Notes: generated by a model from the letters alone, not told the origin. Numbered from the stretch's first letter, positions 31,568 through 41,530 are shown. The stretch is DNA of 64,000 nt from an uncultured Pelagibacteraceae bacterium (GCA_902566315.1 CACFIL010000005.1:1-64000); one strand, 5' to 3'. Numbers and translations: made by a program.

Positions 31568-32289
31568 TGGCAATATGGGGAAGCATAATTGGTGGAATGC
31601 TAGGTTTTTCAATTGGTGGACCTTTTGGTATGCTTTTAGGATCCTTAATTGGTGGAAAAATGTCAAGAGCCAGATCAAGTGGTGGATTTAGATCTTTTGC
31701 ACAGCCACAACAAATATTTGCACTCTCTTTGATAGTTTTATCAGCAAAGCTAAGTAAAGCAGATGGACAGGTTAGTCGTGAAGAGTTAATTGCTGTTAAA
31801 GATAAATTAAAAATACCTGAAAGTGAATTAGATCAGGTTGGTAAAATTTTTAATAAAGCTAAAGAGGAAAGTACCGGGTATGAACCATATGCAAAACAAA
31901 TTGCAGAGGTTTATAGAGGAAATATGAATGTGTTAGAGGAAGTAATTAACACTCTTTTTTATATTGCTGAAGCTGATGGACACATAAGTGACAATGAATT
32001 AATTATGATAGAGGATATAGCAAGAATTTTTGGATTAAATCAGACACAAATTAACGGAATTAAAGAAAGCAGAAAGTCATCGGACAAACTTAATCCATAT
32101 ATTGTTTTAGAGAGCAAACCTGACGACTCACTCGAAGAAATAAGAAAACGTTATATTAAACTTAGCAAAGAGCATCATCCTGATCTTTTATTAAGTAAAG
32201 GTGTTCCTCAAGAAGTAATAGATGAGAGCAAAGCTAAAATGAGAGCTGTAAATTCTGCTTGGGATCAAATACAAAAATTAAAGAATTAG
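31567..32289 (+). CDS. TerB/DjlA-like co-chaperone with C-terminal J domain
   Basis: Gly-rich N-terminal membrane segment; TerB-like region ADGQVSREE/ADGHISDNE; J domain RYIKLSKEHHPDLL. Confidence 0.9.
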   Translation: MAIWGSIIGGMLGFSIGGPFGMLLGSLIGGKMSRARSSGGFRSFAQPQQIFALSLIVLSAKLSKADGQVSREELIAVKDKLKIPESELDQVGKIFNKAKEESTGYEPYAKQIAEVYRGNMNVLEEVINTLFYIAEADGHISDNELIMIEDIARIFGLNQTQINGIKESRKSSDKLNPYIVLESKPDDSLEEIRKRYIKLSKEHHPDLLLSKGVPQEVIDESKAKMRAVNSAWDQIQKLKN

Positions 32290-32568
32290 TCCTAATAAAC
32301 TCGCCATAAAATACATAGAAAATACAAAAGCAAGAACTACAATAAAATACATTATTGTAACAATTTTATCTCTTTTCCTTCTTTGTCTTACAAATGGCTT
32401 ATCATCCAAGTCGCAGATATCTCTTATGCCGACAACTTTATAATCACAAGTATAACGCCATATTGAGTCGGGCATCCTAGGATCAGTTTGATTATAATAT
32501 TGAATCCATTGAACTGTATATTTAAATAAAAGATAGCTTACTATTAAAAGAAGACCACTAGTAAACAT
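32278..32568 (-). CDS. Small membrane protein, unknown
   Basis: 96 aa with N- and C-terminal TM segments; overlaps 3' end of the preceding gene by 12 nt. Confidence 0.65.
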   Translation of the reverse strand: MFTSGLLLIVSYLLFKYTVQWIQYYNQTDPRMPDSIWRYTCDYKVVGIRDICDLDDKPFVRQRRKRDKIVTIMYFIVVLAFVFSMYFMASLLGLIL

Positions 32569-32579
32569 TAATCTAACAT

Positions 32580-33854
32580 CTAAAACTGTTCTGACTCAGT
32601 TGAGCCTTCCATTGCAGTAGTTGAGCTTTTGCCTGAGCTTATTGTATTTGAAACTGCATCAAAATAAGATGTACCTACTTCTCTTTGATGTTTAACACTT
32701 GTGTATCCATCTTTTTCTCTTGCAAATTCATGTTGTTGAATTTTTGAGTAAGCGGTCATACCCTCTGATTTATATTTTTCTGCTAATTCAAATATTGCGA
32801 TATTTTGAGTGTGGAAACCTGCTAATGTAATAAATTGAAATTTATATCCCATTTCTCCAATCTTTCTTTGAAATGATCCAATTTCCTCATCAGATAAATG
32901 TTTCTTCCAATTAAATGATGGCGAACAGTTATAAGCTAACATTTTACCAGGAAATTTTTCATGTATAGCATCAGCAAATTTCTTTGCTTCTTCTAAATTT
33001 GGAGTAGCAGTTTCACACCAAATTAAATCTGCGTATGGTGCATAAGCAAGACCTCTAGAAATTGCCTGCTCTATTCCGTCTTTAACATAAAAGAAACCTT
33101 CGGGAGATCTTTCGCCGGTTAAAAATGGTTTGTCATTTTCATCAAAATCATTTGTGATTAACTTTGCAGCATTTGCATCTGTTCTTGCTAAAATTATTAA
33201 TGGTACATCTGCAATATCAGCGGCAAGTCTTGCAGCCTTTAAATTTCTAACCATTGTTCCAGTTGGAACTAAAACTTTTCCACCCATATGACCACATTTT
33301 TTCTCACTAGCTAGTTGGTCTTCAAAATGAACTCCTGCAGCACCTGCTCTAATAAATTTTTTGGTTAATTCAAATACGTTTAGTGGTCCACCAAATCCTG
33401 CTTCACCATCAGCTATAATTGGCAACATGTAATCAGTTCTTTTACTTTTATCCATGTCACCATCTATCATTTCCATATGTTGAATTTGATCTGCTCTAAC
33501 TAGGGAATTATTCATTGTCTCAACTAATTTTGGTGCACTATCATAAGGATATAAAGATTGGTCAGGATACATTTCTCCTGCGCTGTTAGCATCAGCTGCA
33601 ACTTGCCAACCACTTAAATAAATTGCCTTTAAACCTGCCTTTGCGTGTTGTACTGCATGATTTCCTGAAAGTGACCCTAGAGTGTTTACATAAGCTTCAG
33701 TATTAAGCAGTTTCCAAAGCTTTTGGGACTGCATTTTACACATAGAATACTCGATTTTGATAGAACCTCTTAATCTTTCAACTTCTTCAGGAGTATAATC
33801 TCTTTTAATACCTGCAAATCTTTGTAAATCGTATGATATATTCTCAGCTGACAC
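32580..33854 (-). CDS. aceA: Isocitrate lyase
   Basis: [14 protein letters not shown] catalytic motif; [30 protein letters not shown] start with GAGAGGGG upstream. Confidence 0.98.
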   Translation of the reverse strand: MSAENISYDLQRFAGIKRDYTPEEVERLRGSIKIEYSMCKMQSQKLWKLLNTEAYVNTLGSLSGNHAVQHAKAGLKAIYLSGWQVAADANSAGEMYPDQSLYPYDSAPKLVETMNNSLVRADQIQHMEMIDGDMDKSKRTDYMLPIIADGEAGFGGPLNVFELTKKFIRAGAAGVHFEDQLASEKKCGHMGGKVLVPTGTMVRNLKAARLAADIADVPLIILARTDANAAKLITNDFDENDKPFLTGERSPEGFFYVKDGIEQAISRGLAYAPYADLIWCETATPNLEEAKKFADAIHEKFPGKMLAYNCSPSFNWKKHLSDEEIGSFQRKIGEMGYKFQFITLAGFHTQNIAIFELAEKYKSEGMTAYSKIQQHEFAREKDGYTSVKHQREVGTSYFDAVSNTISSGKSSTTAMEGSTESEQF

Positions 33855-33876
33855 TTAAACCCCTCTCTTTTGATTA

Positions 33877-33900
33877 AATGACTAGAAATGACTAATGACT
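33877..33900. repeat. Three direct copies of AATGACT between the 53-codon ORF and aceA
   Basis: AATGACT at 33877-33883, 33887-33893 and 33894-33900. Confidence 0.6.
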
Positions 33901-34060
33901 ATTTTGAGCTGTATTCTTCAGTAAATTCATTCATTCCGCTAGAGCCCCAATCGCAATGATCGTCTCTAATGTAAATACCCTTTGACTTGTGCTCAGAATG
34001 CTCTTCTTTATTAGTAATTTGGTAGTTATTTTCGATATTGTTTATTTTGTTTTTTTCCAT
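33899..34060 (-). CDS. Short ORF upstream of aceA (53 aa), unknown
   Basis: Reverse translation MEKNKINNIENNYQITNKEEHSEHKSKGIYIRDDHCDWGSSGMNEFTEEYSSK*; absent from the supplied track, which appears to stop at about 60 aa. Confidence 0.5.
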   Translation of the reverse strand: MEKNKINNIENNYQITNKEEHSEHKSKGIYIRDDHCDWGSSGMNEFTEEYSSK

Positions 34061-34073
34061 GTAAACTTTATAA

Positions 34074-34162
34074 TTTACAATATTTACAAAATCTACAATT
34101 AAATTAATTTTGCTTGTAAAATCGAATAATTTTGTGTAAATTTTAATTTACAAAATTTACAA
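34074..34162. promoter_or_regulatory. Putative operator array for the aceA regulator: phased TTTACAA repeats
   Basis: TTTACAA at 34074 and 34083, TCTACAA at 34092 (9-bp steps); inverted TTGTAAA at 34114; TTTACAA at 34147 and 34156 (9-bp step). Confidence 0.65.
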
Positions 34163-34170
34163 ATAGTAAA

Positions 34171-35595
34171 ATGAGTCAAATTGATACAAAAATTGGTCCA
34201 AAAATCAAAGCATTTAGAAGGCAACTAGGAATTCAAGCTAACAAACTAGCAGAAGAAATGTCTATTTCACCAAGCTATTTAAATTTAATAGAGAGTGGAA
34301 AAAGAAAAATTGATGGAGACTTACTTTTAAGGGTTTGTGATAAACTAAAAATAGAACTTTCCGATCTTACAAGCAAGACAGACATAAATCTTGAGAATAA
34401 TATTTCTGAATTGTTGGGTGATGAACTTTTTGAGGATCTTGATATTCTTGGACCAGAAGTAAAGGATTTAGTTAATACAAATCCAAAAATTGCTAAAGCT
34501 TTAATTAAACTGGGTGACAACTTTAAACAAAAAGATCATGAAATTTTTAACAAATTAGAAAATATTTCAGGTAAAATTATTGATGGGAGAAAAAACGCAT
34601 TTCCAGGTGAAGTAATTTCAGATTTTTTACAAGAAAATAAAAATTTTTTTCCAAAATTAGAAGAATTTGCTAATGAAATTTTTGAAAAAGTAAAACAAAA
34701 CAATAGAACAAGATATATTGCCTTATGTCAGTTTTTAAAAGATGAATATGGTATAACTGTAAAAGATGTAATACCTAAAGAAGGAAAACCATTTTCAAAA
34801 ATATATAAAGTGAAAGATAAAGAATTATTATTATCTGATTATCTCTCACTTGAAACTAAAAAACTTTTTGCAGCAGCACAAATTTCACAAGAAGGTGCCT
34901 CAAAAGAAATTGATGAATACCTTACTACATTTAATTTTCCAACTGAAGAATCTAAAAAATTAACAAGGGTTGCACTTTTGAATTATTGTGGTGCTGCAAT
35001 ATTAATGCCTTACTCTCTTTTTCATAAAGAATGCAAAGAATTAAAATATGATTTGGAACTTTTACAAAATACATTTGCTACTTCTTTCGAACAAGTAGCT
35101 CATAGAGTAACATGTTTACAAGATCCAAAACTTCCTGGAATACCTTTTCATTTTTTAAGAGTAGATGTTGCTGGAAATATTTCAAAAAGATTTTCATTAT
35201 CAGGTATAGAGATACCAAGATACGGTGGAGCATGTCCAAGATGGAATGTTTACTCAGCTTTTTCAAGGCCAGGTGTTATTCAAGCAGCAGTCAGCAAAAT
35301 GACCAACGGGGAAAGATATGTCTGTATAGCTAAAACAGTTGAAAAGGGTGTAGGAAGATATGGACAAAAAAAAAGTATGCTGTCTATAGGTCTCGGTTGT
35401 GAAGCAAAATATGCTAAAGAATTTGTATACACTGAAAATTTAGATCTCAGTGACAAAAAATCTGAATTACCTATTGGAGTATCATGTAGAACGTGTGACA
35501 GGCTTGATTGTTCACAGAGAGCTTTCCCTCCTCTTCATAAGAAATTTGATGTAGACATAAATTCTAGAGGAGTCTCTGTTTATGTAAATGAGTAA
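34171..35595 (+). CDS. XRE-family / short-chain fatty acyl-type (ScfR/RamB-like) transcriptional regulator
   Basis: N-terminal HTH (KAFRRQLGIQANKLAEEMSISPSYLNLIESGKRKIDGDLL); DUF2083-like C-terminus with SCRTCDRLDCSQRAFPP; divergent from aceA. Confidence 0.9.
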   Translation: MSQIDTKIGPKIKAFRRQLGIQANKLAEEMSISPSYLNLIESGKRKIDGDLLLRVCDKLKIELSDLTSKTDINLENNISELLGDELFEDLDILGPEVKDLVNTNPKIAKALIKLGDNFKQKDHEIFNKLENISGKIIDGRKNAFPGEVISDFLQENKNFFPKLEEFANEIFEKVKQNNRTRYIALCQFLKDEYGITVKDVIPKEGKPFSKIYKVKDKELLLSDYLSLETKKLFAAAQISQEGASKEIDEYLTTFNFPTEESKKLTRVALLNYCGAAILMPYSLFHKECKELKYDLELLQNTFATSFEQVAHRVTCLQDPKLPGIPFHFLRVDVAGNISKRFSLSGIEIPRYGGACPRWNVYSAFSRPGVIQAAVSKMTNGERYVCIAKTVEKGVGRYGQKKSMLSIGLGCEAKYAKEFVYTENLDLSDKKSELPIGVSCRTCDRLDCSQRAFPPLHKKFDVDINSRGVSVYVNE

Positions 35596-35603
35596 ATTAA
35601 AAA

Positions 35604-36761
35604 TTACTGCTGTTTCTGTCTTTTTTTTGAAATTAGCTGAGTTAGAGAATCTACCATTAAGTCTGAGGCTTTAAATATTTCATTTGCTTTAAACTCATGA
35701 GACATGTTTTTGTCTTCATTTGTCTTATCTTCTATTATTATTCCTTTATCAGGTGAATTATCCTTTATATATATTAAAATTAACCATTCTTCGTCTGATG
35801 ACTCGTCCCATTTTATAAATATTTCTCCAGTCTCAAATCTTTTATCTATGCATCTGAATATAGACATATGTCTTGTAATATATCTTTTGTTTAATTGAAA
35901 AACTAAACTGTTAGCACTTCTATAAAAACTTTCTAAAGCAAACTCAATTTTTTGTCTTGTTAAGTTATATTCCCTTTCTTTTTGAAGTAGTGCTGATCTA
36001 TCATCTTCTTCATCAGTTTTTACTCCAAGAGCTTCGACTCTTTCCCTAATTTTTTGATCTCTAATTAATCTATATTTATTTTTTAAATTTTCTATTCTCT
36101 GTTGTAATTCTGCATAGTCGCTTCTTTTTTCTTTTAGAGAAATCTTCTCTAGTTTTTCAAGTTCTTTTACTTCTCTTATCCTAAATCTTTCGATCTGCTT
36201 TTGTATTCTTAACTCTTGTAAAAACTTCTTTTGTCTTTCTGCTTGCTCTTTTCTTAGTAGTGCTTGTTCTTTTCTTAAAAATAATTTTAAATCTTTAGCT
36301 CTTAATTTTTCTATTCTCTCTTCATCTTTTAATTCTCGTTGCTTAAGTTTAAACTGCTTTTGTTCTTGCAATATTTTCTTTTTTTTAATTTTTTCTTTTT
36401 CTATATTTCTTTTCTCAATTTCTATTAATTTTAGTCTTCTTTTTTCATCCTTTCTCTGAATTTTGAATTCATTTATTTTCCCATCTATATATTGAAAAAA
36501 CTTCGATATACCTCGGTCAATTGCAAAAATGTCAAATTTGACTTTAACCTTTAATTTTGATTTTAACTTTTCTTCTACTCTGACTGATTTTGTAATTAAA
36601 TTATTCTTTATTTTTTTTTTAAGAATGAACTTTTTTTTTTGAACTTTCTTTTTTTTTGAATTAATGATCTTTTTCTTCTTTTTTATTTTTTTTCTAGCTT
36701 TTAAAGAAATTTTTCTTTTTTTTTTGATATTTTTTAATTTTTTTTTTTTATTTTTTTTCAT
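35604..36761 (-). CDS. Lys-rich coiled-coil protein, unknown function
   Basis: 385 aa: about 60-residue Lys-dominated N-terminus, long charged helical middle, distinct C-terminal domain (RSANSLVFQLNKRYITRHMSIFRCIDKRFETGEIFIKW). Confidence 0.8.
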   Translation of the reverse strand: MKKNKKKKLKNIKKKRKISLKARKKIKKKKKIINSKKKKVQKKKFILKKKIKNNLITKSVRVEEKLKSKLKVKVKFDIFAIDRGISKFFQYIDGKINEFKIQRKDEKRRLKLIEIEKRNIEKEKIKKKKILQEQKQFKLKQRELKDEERIEKLRAKDLKLFLRKEQALLRKEQAERQKKFLQELRIQKQIERFRIREVKELEKLEKISLKEKRSDYAELQQRIENLKNKYRLIRDQKIRERVEALGVKTDEEDDRSALLQKEREYNLTRQKIEFALESFYRSANSLVFQLNKRYITRHMSIFRCIDKRFETGEIFIKWDESSDEEWLILIYIKDNSPDKGIIIEDKTNEDKNMSHEFKANEIFKASDLMVDSLTQLISKKRQKQQ

Positions 36762-36792
36762 TATTACTGTTTAATTATTTATCAGTAATATT

Positions 36793-37980
36793 TTAATAAA
36801 TATAGTCCCGAGTGTTAGGAACAGAAATATTATCTTTAGATAATTGCAACTGAAAAACAACCTGATCTCCCCATTTAAATGCCATTTCACAACTGGCTAA
36901 GTAAAATTCCCACATTCTAAAAAATTTTTCATCAAACATCCCTAAAACTATATCTTTTTTAGATAAAAATCTCTCCTTCCAGTTTCTGAGGGTATGTGCA
37001 TAGTGCATTCTAAGAACTTCAATATCAGACACTATAAGACCAGACTGTTCTATGGGTTTTGCTACTTCACTCAAGCTTGGTGTGTAACCACCAGGAAAAA
37101 TATATTTTTGTATCCATGGTTGTGGATCTCTTGGAGGCATTGAAGAACCGATTGTATGAATTAATGCTATTCCTTTTTCATTCAAAAGCTTAAAAACTGT
37201 ATTAAAATATGTTTTGTAAAAATTTCTTCCAACATGTTCAAACATTCCAACACTTACAACTCTGTCAAACTTCTCATTTAACTGCCTATAATCAATAAGT
37301 TTGAAGTCTACCTGATTAGACAAATTCATTTTTTTTGCTTTATTATTGCTATATTCAAATTGATTTTCTGACAATGTTATACCTGTAACAGTAGCATTCG
37401 TTTTCTTCGCTATTGCTAATGCCAAAGTTCCCCATCCTGAACCAATATCTAAAACTTTTTGATTGGGCTGAATATTTAATTTTTTTATAATATGATCGAT
37501 CTTGTTACTTTGGGCTTGTTCAAGCGTATCATTATCATTCTTAAAATAAGCACAAGAATATTGTCTGTTTTCATCTAGAAATAGATCATAAAGTTTCTCT
37601 GAAATATCATAATGATGTGCAACATTTTCTTTTGATTTTATGATTTTGTTTAAATTTGTAAGATACCCAAAAGTACCTCTTATTTTTTTTATTATTGCTC
37701 CATATGAATTGATATTTCCTCGACCTATATTTTTAAAAGCTAGTTCTAAAAATTCTGTTAGTGTTCCATTCTTTATAACAAGAGATCCATTCATATAAGC
37801 TTCGCCAAAATATAGATCTGGATTTATAAGAAGCTTTTGCATTAACTTTTGATCAAGCAACTTAATTACTATTGGTTTTTCTTTTATTGGATTACCAATT
37901 ACATACTTTTTTGAGTTTGAATCTATAAGTTCAAAACCATCGTCTTTAAACAGATTATTTAAAAAACTTACTAAACTCAT
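36793..37980 (-). CDS. cfa: Cyclopropane-fatty-acyl-phospholipid synthase family protein
   Basis: AHHYDISEKLYDLFLDENRQYSCAYF; LDIGSGWGTLALAIAK; KYIFPGGYTPSLSEV. Confidence 0.94.
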   Translation of the reverse strand: MSLVSFLNNLFKDDGFELIDSNSKKYVIGNPIKEKPIVIKLLDQKLMQKLLINPDLYFGEAYMNGSLVIKNGTLTEFLELAFKNIGRGNINSYGAIIKKIRGTFGYLTNLNKIIKSKENVAHHYDISEKLYDLFLDENRQYSCAYFKNDNDTLEQAQSNKIDHIIKKLNIQPNQKVLDIGSGWGTLALAIAKKTNATVTGITLSENQFEYSNNKAKKMNLSNQVDFKLIDYRQLNEKFDRVVSVGMFEHVGRNFYKTYFNTVFKLLNEKGIALIHTIGSSMPPRDPQPWIQKYIFPGGYTPSLSEVAKPIEQSGLIVSDIEVLRMHYAHTLRNWKERFLSKKDIVLGMFDEKFFRMWEFYLASCEMAFKWGDQVVFQLQLSKDNISVPNTRDYIY

Positions 37981-37981
37981 T

Positions 37982-38863
37982 TTATGCTGCTTTTAATATC
38001 TCTATATCAAAATTAAGTTTTTTTAAATTTGACAACAGATCATTTTTTTCTGTTTCGTCTAATAATTTTAAAGGAGGTAAAAGATTCTTATAAATTGAAT
38101 TTTTTTCAGCCATTAAAGTATGAAGACTTGAAATTAAGTTATATTTGTCAAAAGACATCCTTACATCACACAAATTTTGATTTAGGGAAAGAGATTGATT
38201 ATTATAGAAATTATCATAGATTCTCCTAGCTAAATGACCAGTAACATTAGTTGTTGCAGTAATTATGCCATCGCAGCCTAGTTCTAATCCTTTTAAAAGT
38301 TTTGTCTCAGATCCTGGAAAAATTGAAAAATTTTTTATTTTCAAATTTTCAAATAAATTGTAACTACTATCTTTTACACCTACAATTTGATTTGGAAAAA
38401 TTTTAACTAAATGCTGAATACATTCAGGACTGAATTTATATCCTGAAAGTTTCTCGAAATTATACAAAATAATCTTACAATCATTAACTTGTTCAATAAT
38501 TTTTGAATAAAAATTTATGACATCTTTATCTTTATATTTATAGTACGCAGGAGGCATAATTAAAAATGTATTAAAATTCATACTTCTAGAAATTTTTATT
38601 AAATTTATATTATCTGCTAGAGAATTAAGACCCGTGCCAATTATAAATTTATCCTTGTATCTACTTTTGGGTAACTGATTGATTAATTGAATTTTTTCGC
38701 TTAGAGAAATTAATTGTGACTGGCCGGTACTTCCAAAAAAAACTGCTCCATGACAACCTGTATCTATAACATTTTCTGCGTGCTTGATTGTATTATCAAT
38801 ATCTAGAGAAAGGTCACTCTTAAGTATTGATAGAGAAGCAGCAAAAATACCCTTTAATTCCAT
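37982..38863 (-). CDS. Dihydrodipicolinate synthase family protein
   Basis: GCHGAVFFGSTGQSQLISLSEK; PPAYYKY; ILYNFEKLSGYKF; VGVKDSS Schiff-base Lys motif. Confidence 0.88.
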   Translation of the reverse strand: MELKGIFAASLSILKSDLSLDIDNTIKHAENVIDTGCHGAVFFGSTGQSQLISLSEKIQLINQLPKSRYKDKFIIGTGLNSLADNINLIKISRSMNFNTFLIMPPAYYKYKDKDVINFYSKIIEQVNDCKIILYNFEKLSGYKFSPECIQHLVKIFPNQIVGVKDSSYNLFENLKIKNFSIFPGSETKLLKGLELGCDGIITATTNVTGHLARRIYDNFYNNQSLSLNQNLCDVRMSFDKYNLISSLHTLMAEKNSIYKNLLPPLKLLDETEKNDLLSNLKKLNFDIEILKAA

Positions 38864-38919
38864 GATTCAATAAAATTAATATAAAATAAAATTTAGTAAA
38901 GTATTAATATTTTAAAGAT

Positions 38920-39426
38920 TTATATACTCTTAATTACAATTTCTTTAGCCTCATTCACAATTGATGCTAATCTATTTAATTCAGGACTAACATCAGGATG
39001 AATCTTTTTCATAATTTTTTTATATGAGTTTAAAATTTCACTTTTTGAATATTTTTTTTTGGGATCTAAATTTAAAATTTTATATGCCTCCTCTAAATTC
39101 ATACTCTGTTGGGTACTTGCTTGGTTAAAATTATTAAAATTAAATCTTCCAGAGTTTCTTAAAACTCTAAACAAACCCCAAAGTCTTAATAATTGGAAAA
39201 GCGATATTCCTGCCTTTGTTTTAATTAAAGGTAAAATAGCTAATACAAAAGGTAATGAAAAAATATATCTACCAGCATACACCATTATAAAAGCTAGCAA
39301 AATTGAAGATAAAATTATTAATATTCTTATAAATTTTGAAATTTTTTTCGCAGATGTTCTAGCAAACCAATTGAGAAGAACGTAGACTATTATGAAAATA
39401 ATGACTGTTATAAAAAAAATATTCAT
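38920..39426 (-). CDS. Membrane-anchored DnaJ-domain protein
   Basis: N-terminal TM segments; C-terminal J domain YKKIMKKIHPDVS. Confidence 0.87.
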   Translation of the reverse strand: MNIFFITVIIFIIVYVLLNWFARTSAKKISKFIRILIILSSILLAFIMVYAGRYIFSLPFVLAILPLIKTKAGISLFQLLRLWGLFRVLRNSGRFNFNNFNQASTQQSMNLEEAYKILNLDPKKKYSKSEILNSYKKIMKKIHPDVSPELNRLASIVNEAKEIVIKSI

Positions 39427-39444
39427 ATATTAATAATTTTCTAT

Positions 39445-41520
39445 ATGAAAATACCACAACTTGAAAAAAAACCTGAGATAAAATCTTGTCACAATACAAC
39501 TTGGGAGGATAATTACAGTTGGATACATCAATCTAATATACTTGATGTTCTAAAAGACAGTTCAAAATTATTACCAAAAGTCAGAGAGTATCTCGAAAAA
39601 GAAAATGAATACTTCGACTTCCAAATGAGTGATACAAAAGTAATAAGAAAAAAAATTTTTGATGAAATTAAAGGAAGAATAAAATTAGATGATGAGTCTT
39701 TACCTTACAAAGATAAAAACTATGAATATTGGACCAAAACTACGACGAAAGGTAACTACTCAATAAAATTAAGAAGAAAGATTGGAGAAAAAAAAGTAGA
39801 AGAAATATGGAATGGAGATTTTGAAAAAGAGAAATTAAACATTGAATATTTTGGTTTAGGGGACTTGGAAGTAAGCTTTAATGATAAATACCTTGGTTAT
39901 TCTTTAGACCTGAAAGGTTCTGAATATTATACAATTAATATCAGAGATATAGAGTCAGGTAAATTAGTTACTGAACAAATTGATGAAACAAGCGGCAGCA
40001 TAGAATTTAGTTTGGATGATAAATATATTTTTTATTCGAAATTAGATCAAAATCATAGACCTAGAACTATTTATAGGCACAAGATTGGTACATCAGTTAA
40101 AGAGGATTTATTAGTTTTTGAGGAAAAAAGTGAGGCATTTACTGTAGGAATTGGACTAACTTCAGACGAAAAATATTTTATAATTACAAGTTCTGATCAT
40201 AACACCTCAGAACAGTATTTTTTTAAAGTTGACGAAAATATTCCAAATCCTAAATTAATTCAAAAAAGACAAAGAGGTATAATTTATTCTATAAATTCCT
40301 GGGATAACTATTTTTATAAACACACTAATGAGAATGCAGAAGATTTTAAAATTGATAGATGCAAAGATTTACTTGAACAGAAATGGGATTCATTCATTCA
40401 TGCAAAAGAAGAGGTATTAATTGGAGGTTTAGTTTTTTTAAATAATTGGATAATAAGATCTGAAACATCAAATGCACTTAGTAAGATAATTTTAAGAGAT
40501 CCTAAAACCAATAAAGAAGAAGAAATTTATTTTAGCGATGAAAAAGTAATAGTTCCAAGTGTTTCTTTAATTCAAAAAGATAAGAACACAGATAATGTAT
40601 ATTTATCATATTCCTCACCTAAAACACCAGGAAGAACATTTTTATATAATTTAAAATCCAAAGAAAAAAAAATTGTAAAAGAGCAAGAAATACCATCTGG
40701 ACACAACCCAGATCATTATATTGTTGAACGTCTTGAGTGCCCATCGCATGATGGAAGAATGATTCCTATGACAATAACTAGACATAAAAATACTATTTTG
40801 GATGGTTCTTCAAATCTTTTACTTTATGGTTATGGTTCGTATGGAAATTCAATGTCTCCAGGTTTTTCGTCAACGCGTTTAAGTTTAATTGATAGAAGTA
40901 TTATTTGGGTTACTGCACATATTAGAGGAGGAATGGAAAGAGGAATGAAATGGTGGAAAGAAGGAAAACTTTTAAACAAAAAAAATACGTTTAAGGATTA
41001 TATTGCTGTTGGAGAATTCTTAATTGAAAAAAATTATACCTCTAAAGGAAAAATTATAGGAATGGGTGGTTCAGCAGGTGGGTTGTTGATGGGGGCAGTT
41101 GTAAATGAGGTACCCGAACTATTTTTAGGGGTAATAATGGCTGTGCCTTTTGTTGACTCTTTGACTACTAACCTTGACCATTCTCTACCATTAACAATTG
41201 GAGAATTTGATGAATTTGGAAATGCTAAAGATAACAAAGATCATTTTGACTATATTTACTCATATGCTCCATACAACAACATCAAAAAAATGGATTATCC
41301 ACATATTTTAATAACAACAAGTCTCAGTGATAATAGAGTTCTATTTGATGAACCAGCAAAGTTTACTGCGAAACTAAGAGATTACAAAACAGACAATAAT
41401 TTACTATTGTTAAAAACTGAAATGAACGCAGGTCACGGTGGAAAATCTGGTAGAGATGGTGCTATTGAGGAAATAGCTCTTGATTATGCTTTTGCTTTAA
41501 AAATTGCAGAAAAAATTTAA
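39445..41520 (+). CDS. ptrB: Oligopeptidase B / prolyl oligopeptidase family
   Basis: YGYGSYGNSMSPGFS; HIRGGMERGMKWWKEGK; GMGGSAGGLLMGA nucleophile; NAGHGGKSGR His. Confidence 0.95.
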   Translation: MKIPQLEKKPEIKSCHNTTWEDNYSWIHQSNILDVLKDSSKLLPKVREYLEKENEYFDFQMSDTKVIRKKIFDEIKGRIKLDDESLPYKDKNYEYWTKTTTKGNYSIKLRRKIGEKKVEEIWNGDFEKEKLNIEYFGLGDLEVSFNDKYLGYSLDLKGSEYYTINIRDIESGKLVTEQIDETSGSIEFSLDDKYIFYSKLDQNHRPRTIYRHKIGTSVKEDLLVFEEKSEAFTVGIGLTSDEKYFIITSSDHNTSEQYFFKVDENIPNPKLIQKRQRGIIYSINSWDNYFYKHTNENAEDFKIDRCKDLLEQKWDSFIHAKEEVLIGGLVFLNNWIIRSETSNALSKIILRDPKTNKEEEIYFSDEKVIVPSVSLIQKDKNTDNVYLSYSSPKTPGRTFLYNLKSKEKKIVKEQEIPSGHNPDHYIVERLECPSHDGRMIPMTITRHKNTILDGSSNLLLYGYGSYGNSMSPGFSSTRLSLIDRSIIWVTAHIRGGMERGMKWWKEGKLLNKKNTFKDYIAVGEFLIEKNYTSKGKIIGMGGSAGGLLMGAVVNEVPELFLGVIMAVPFVDSLTTNLDHSLPLTIGEFDEFGNAKDNKDHFDYIYSYAPYNNIKKMDYPHILITTSLSDNRVLFDEPAKFTAKLRDYKTDNNLLLLKTEMNAGHGGKSGRDGAIEEIALDYAFALKIAEKI

Positions 41521-41530
41521 ATAATCTCGT

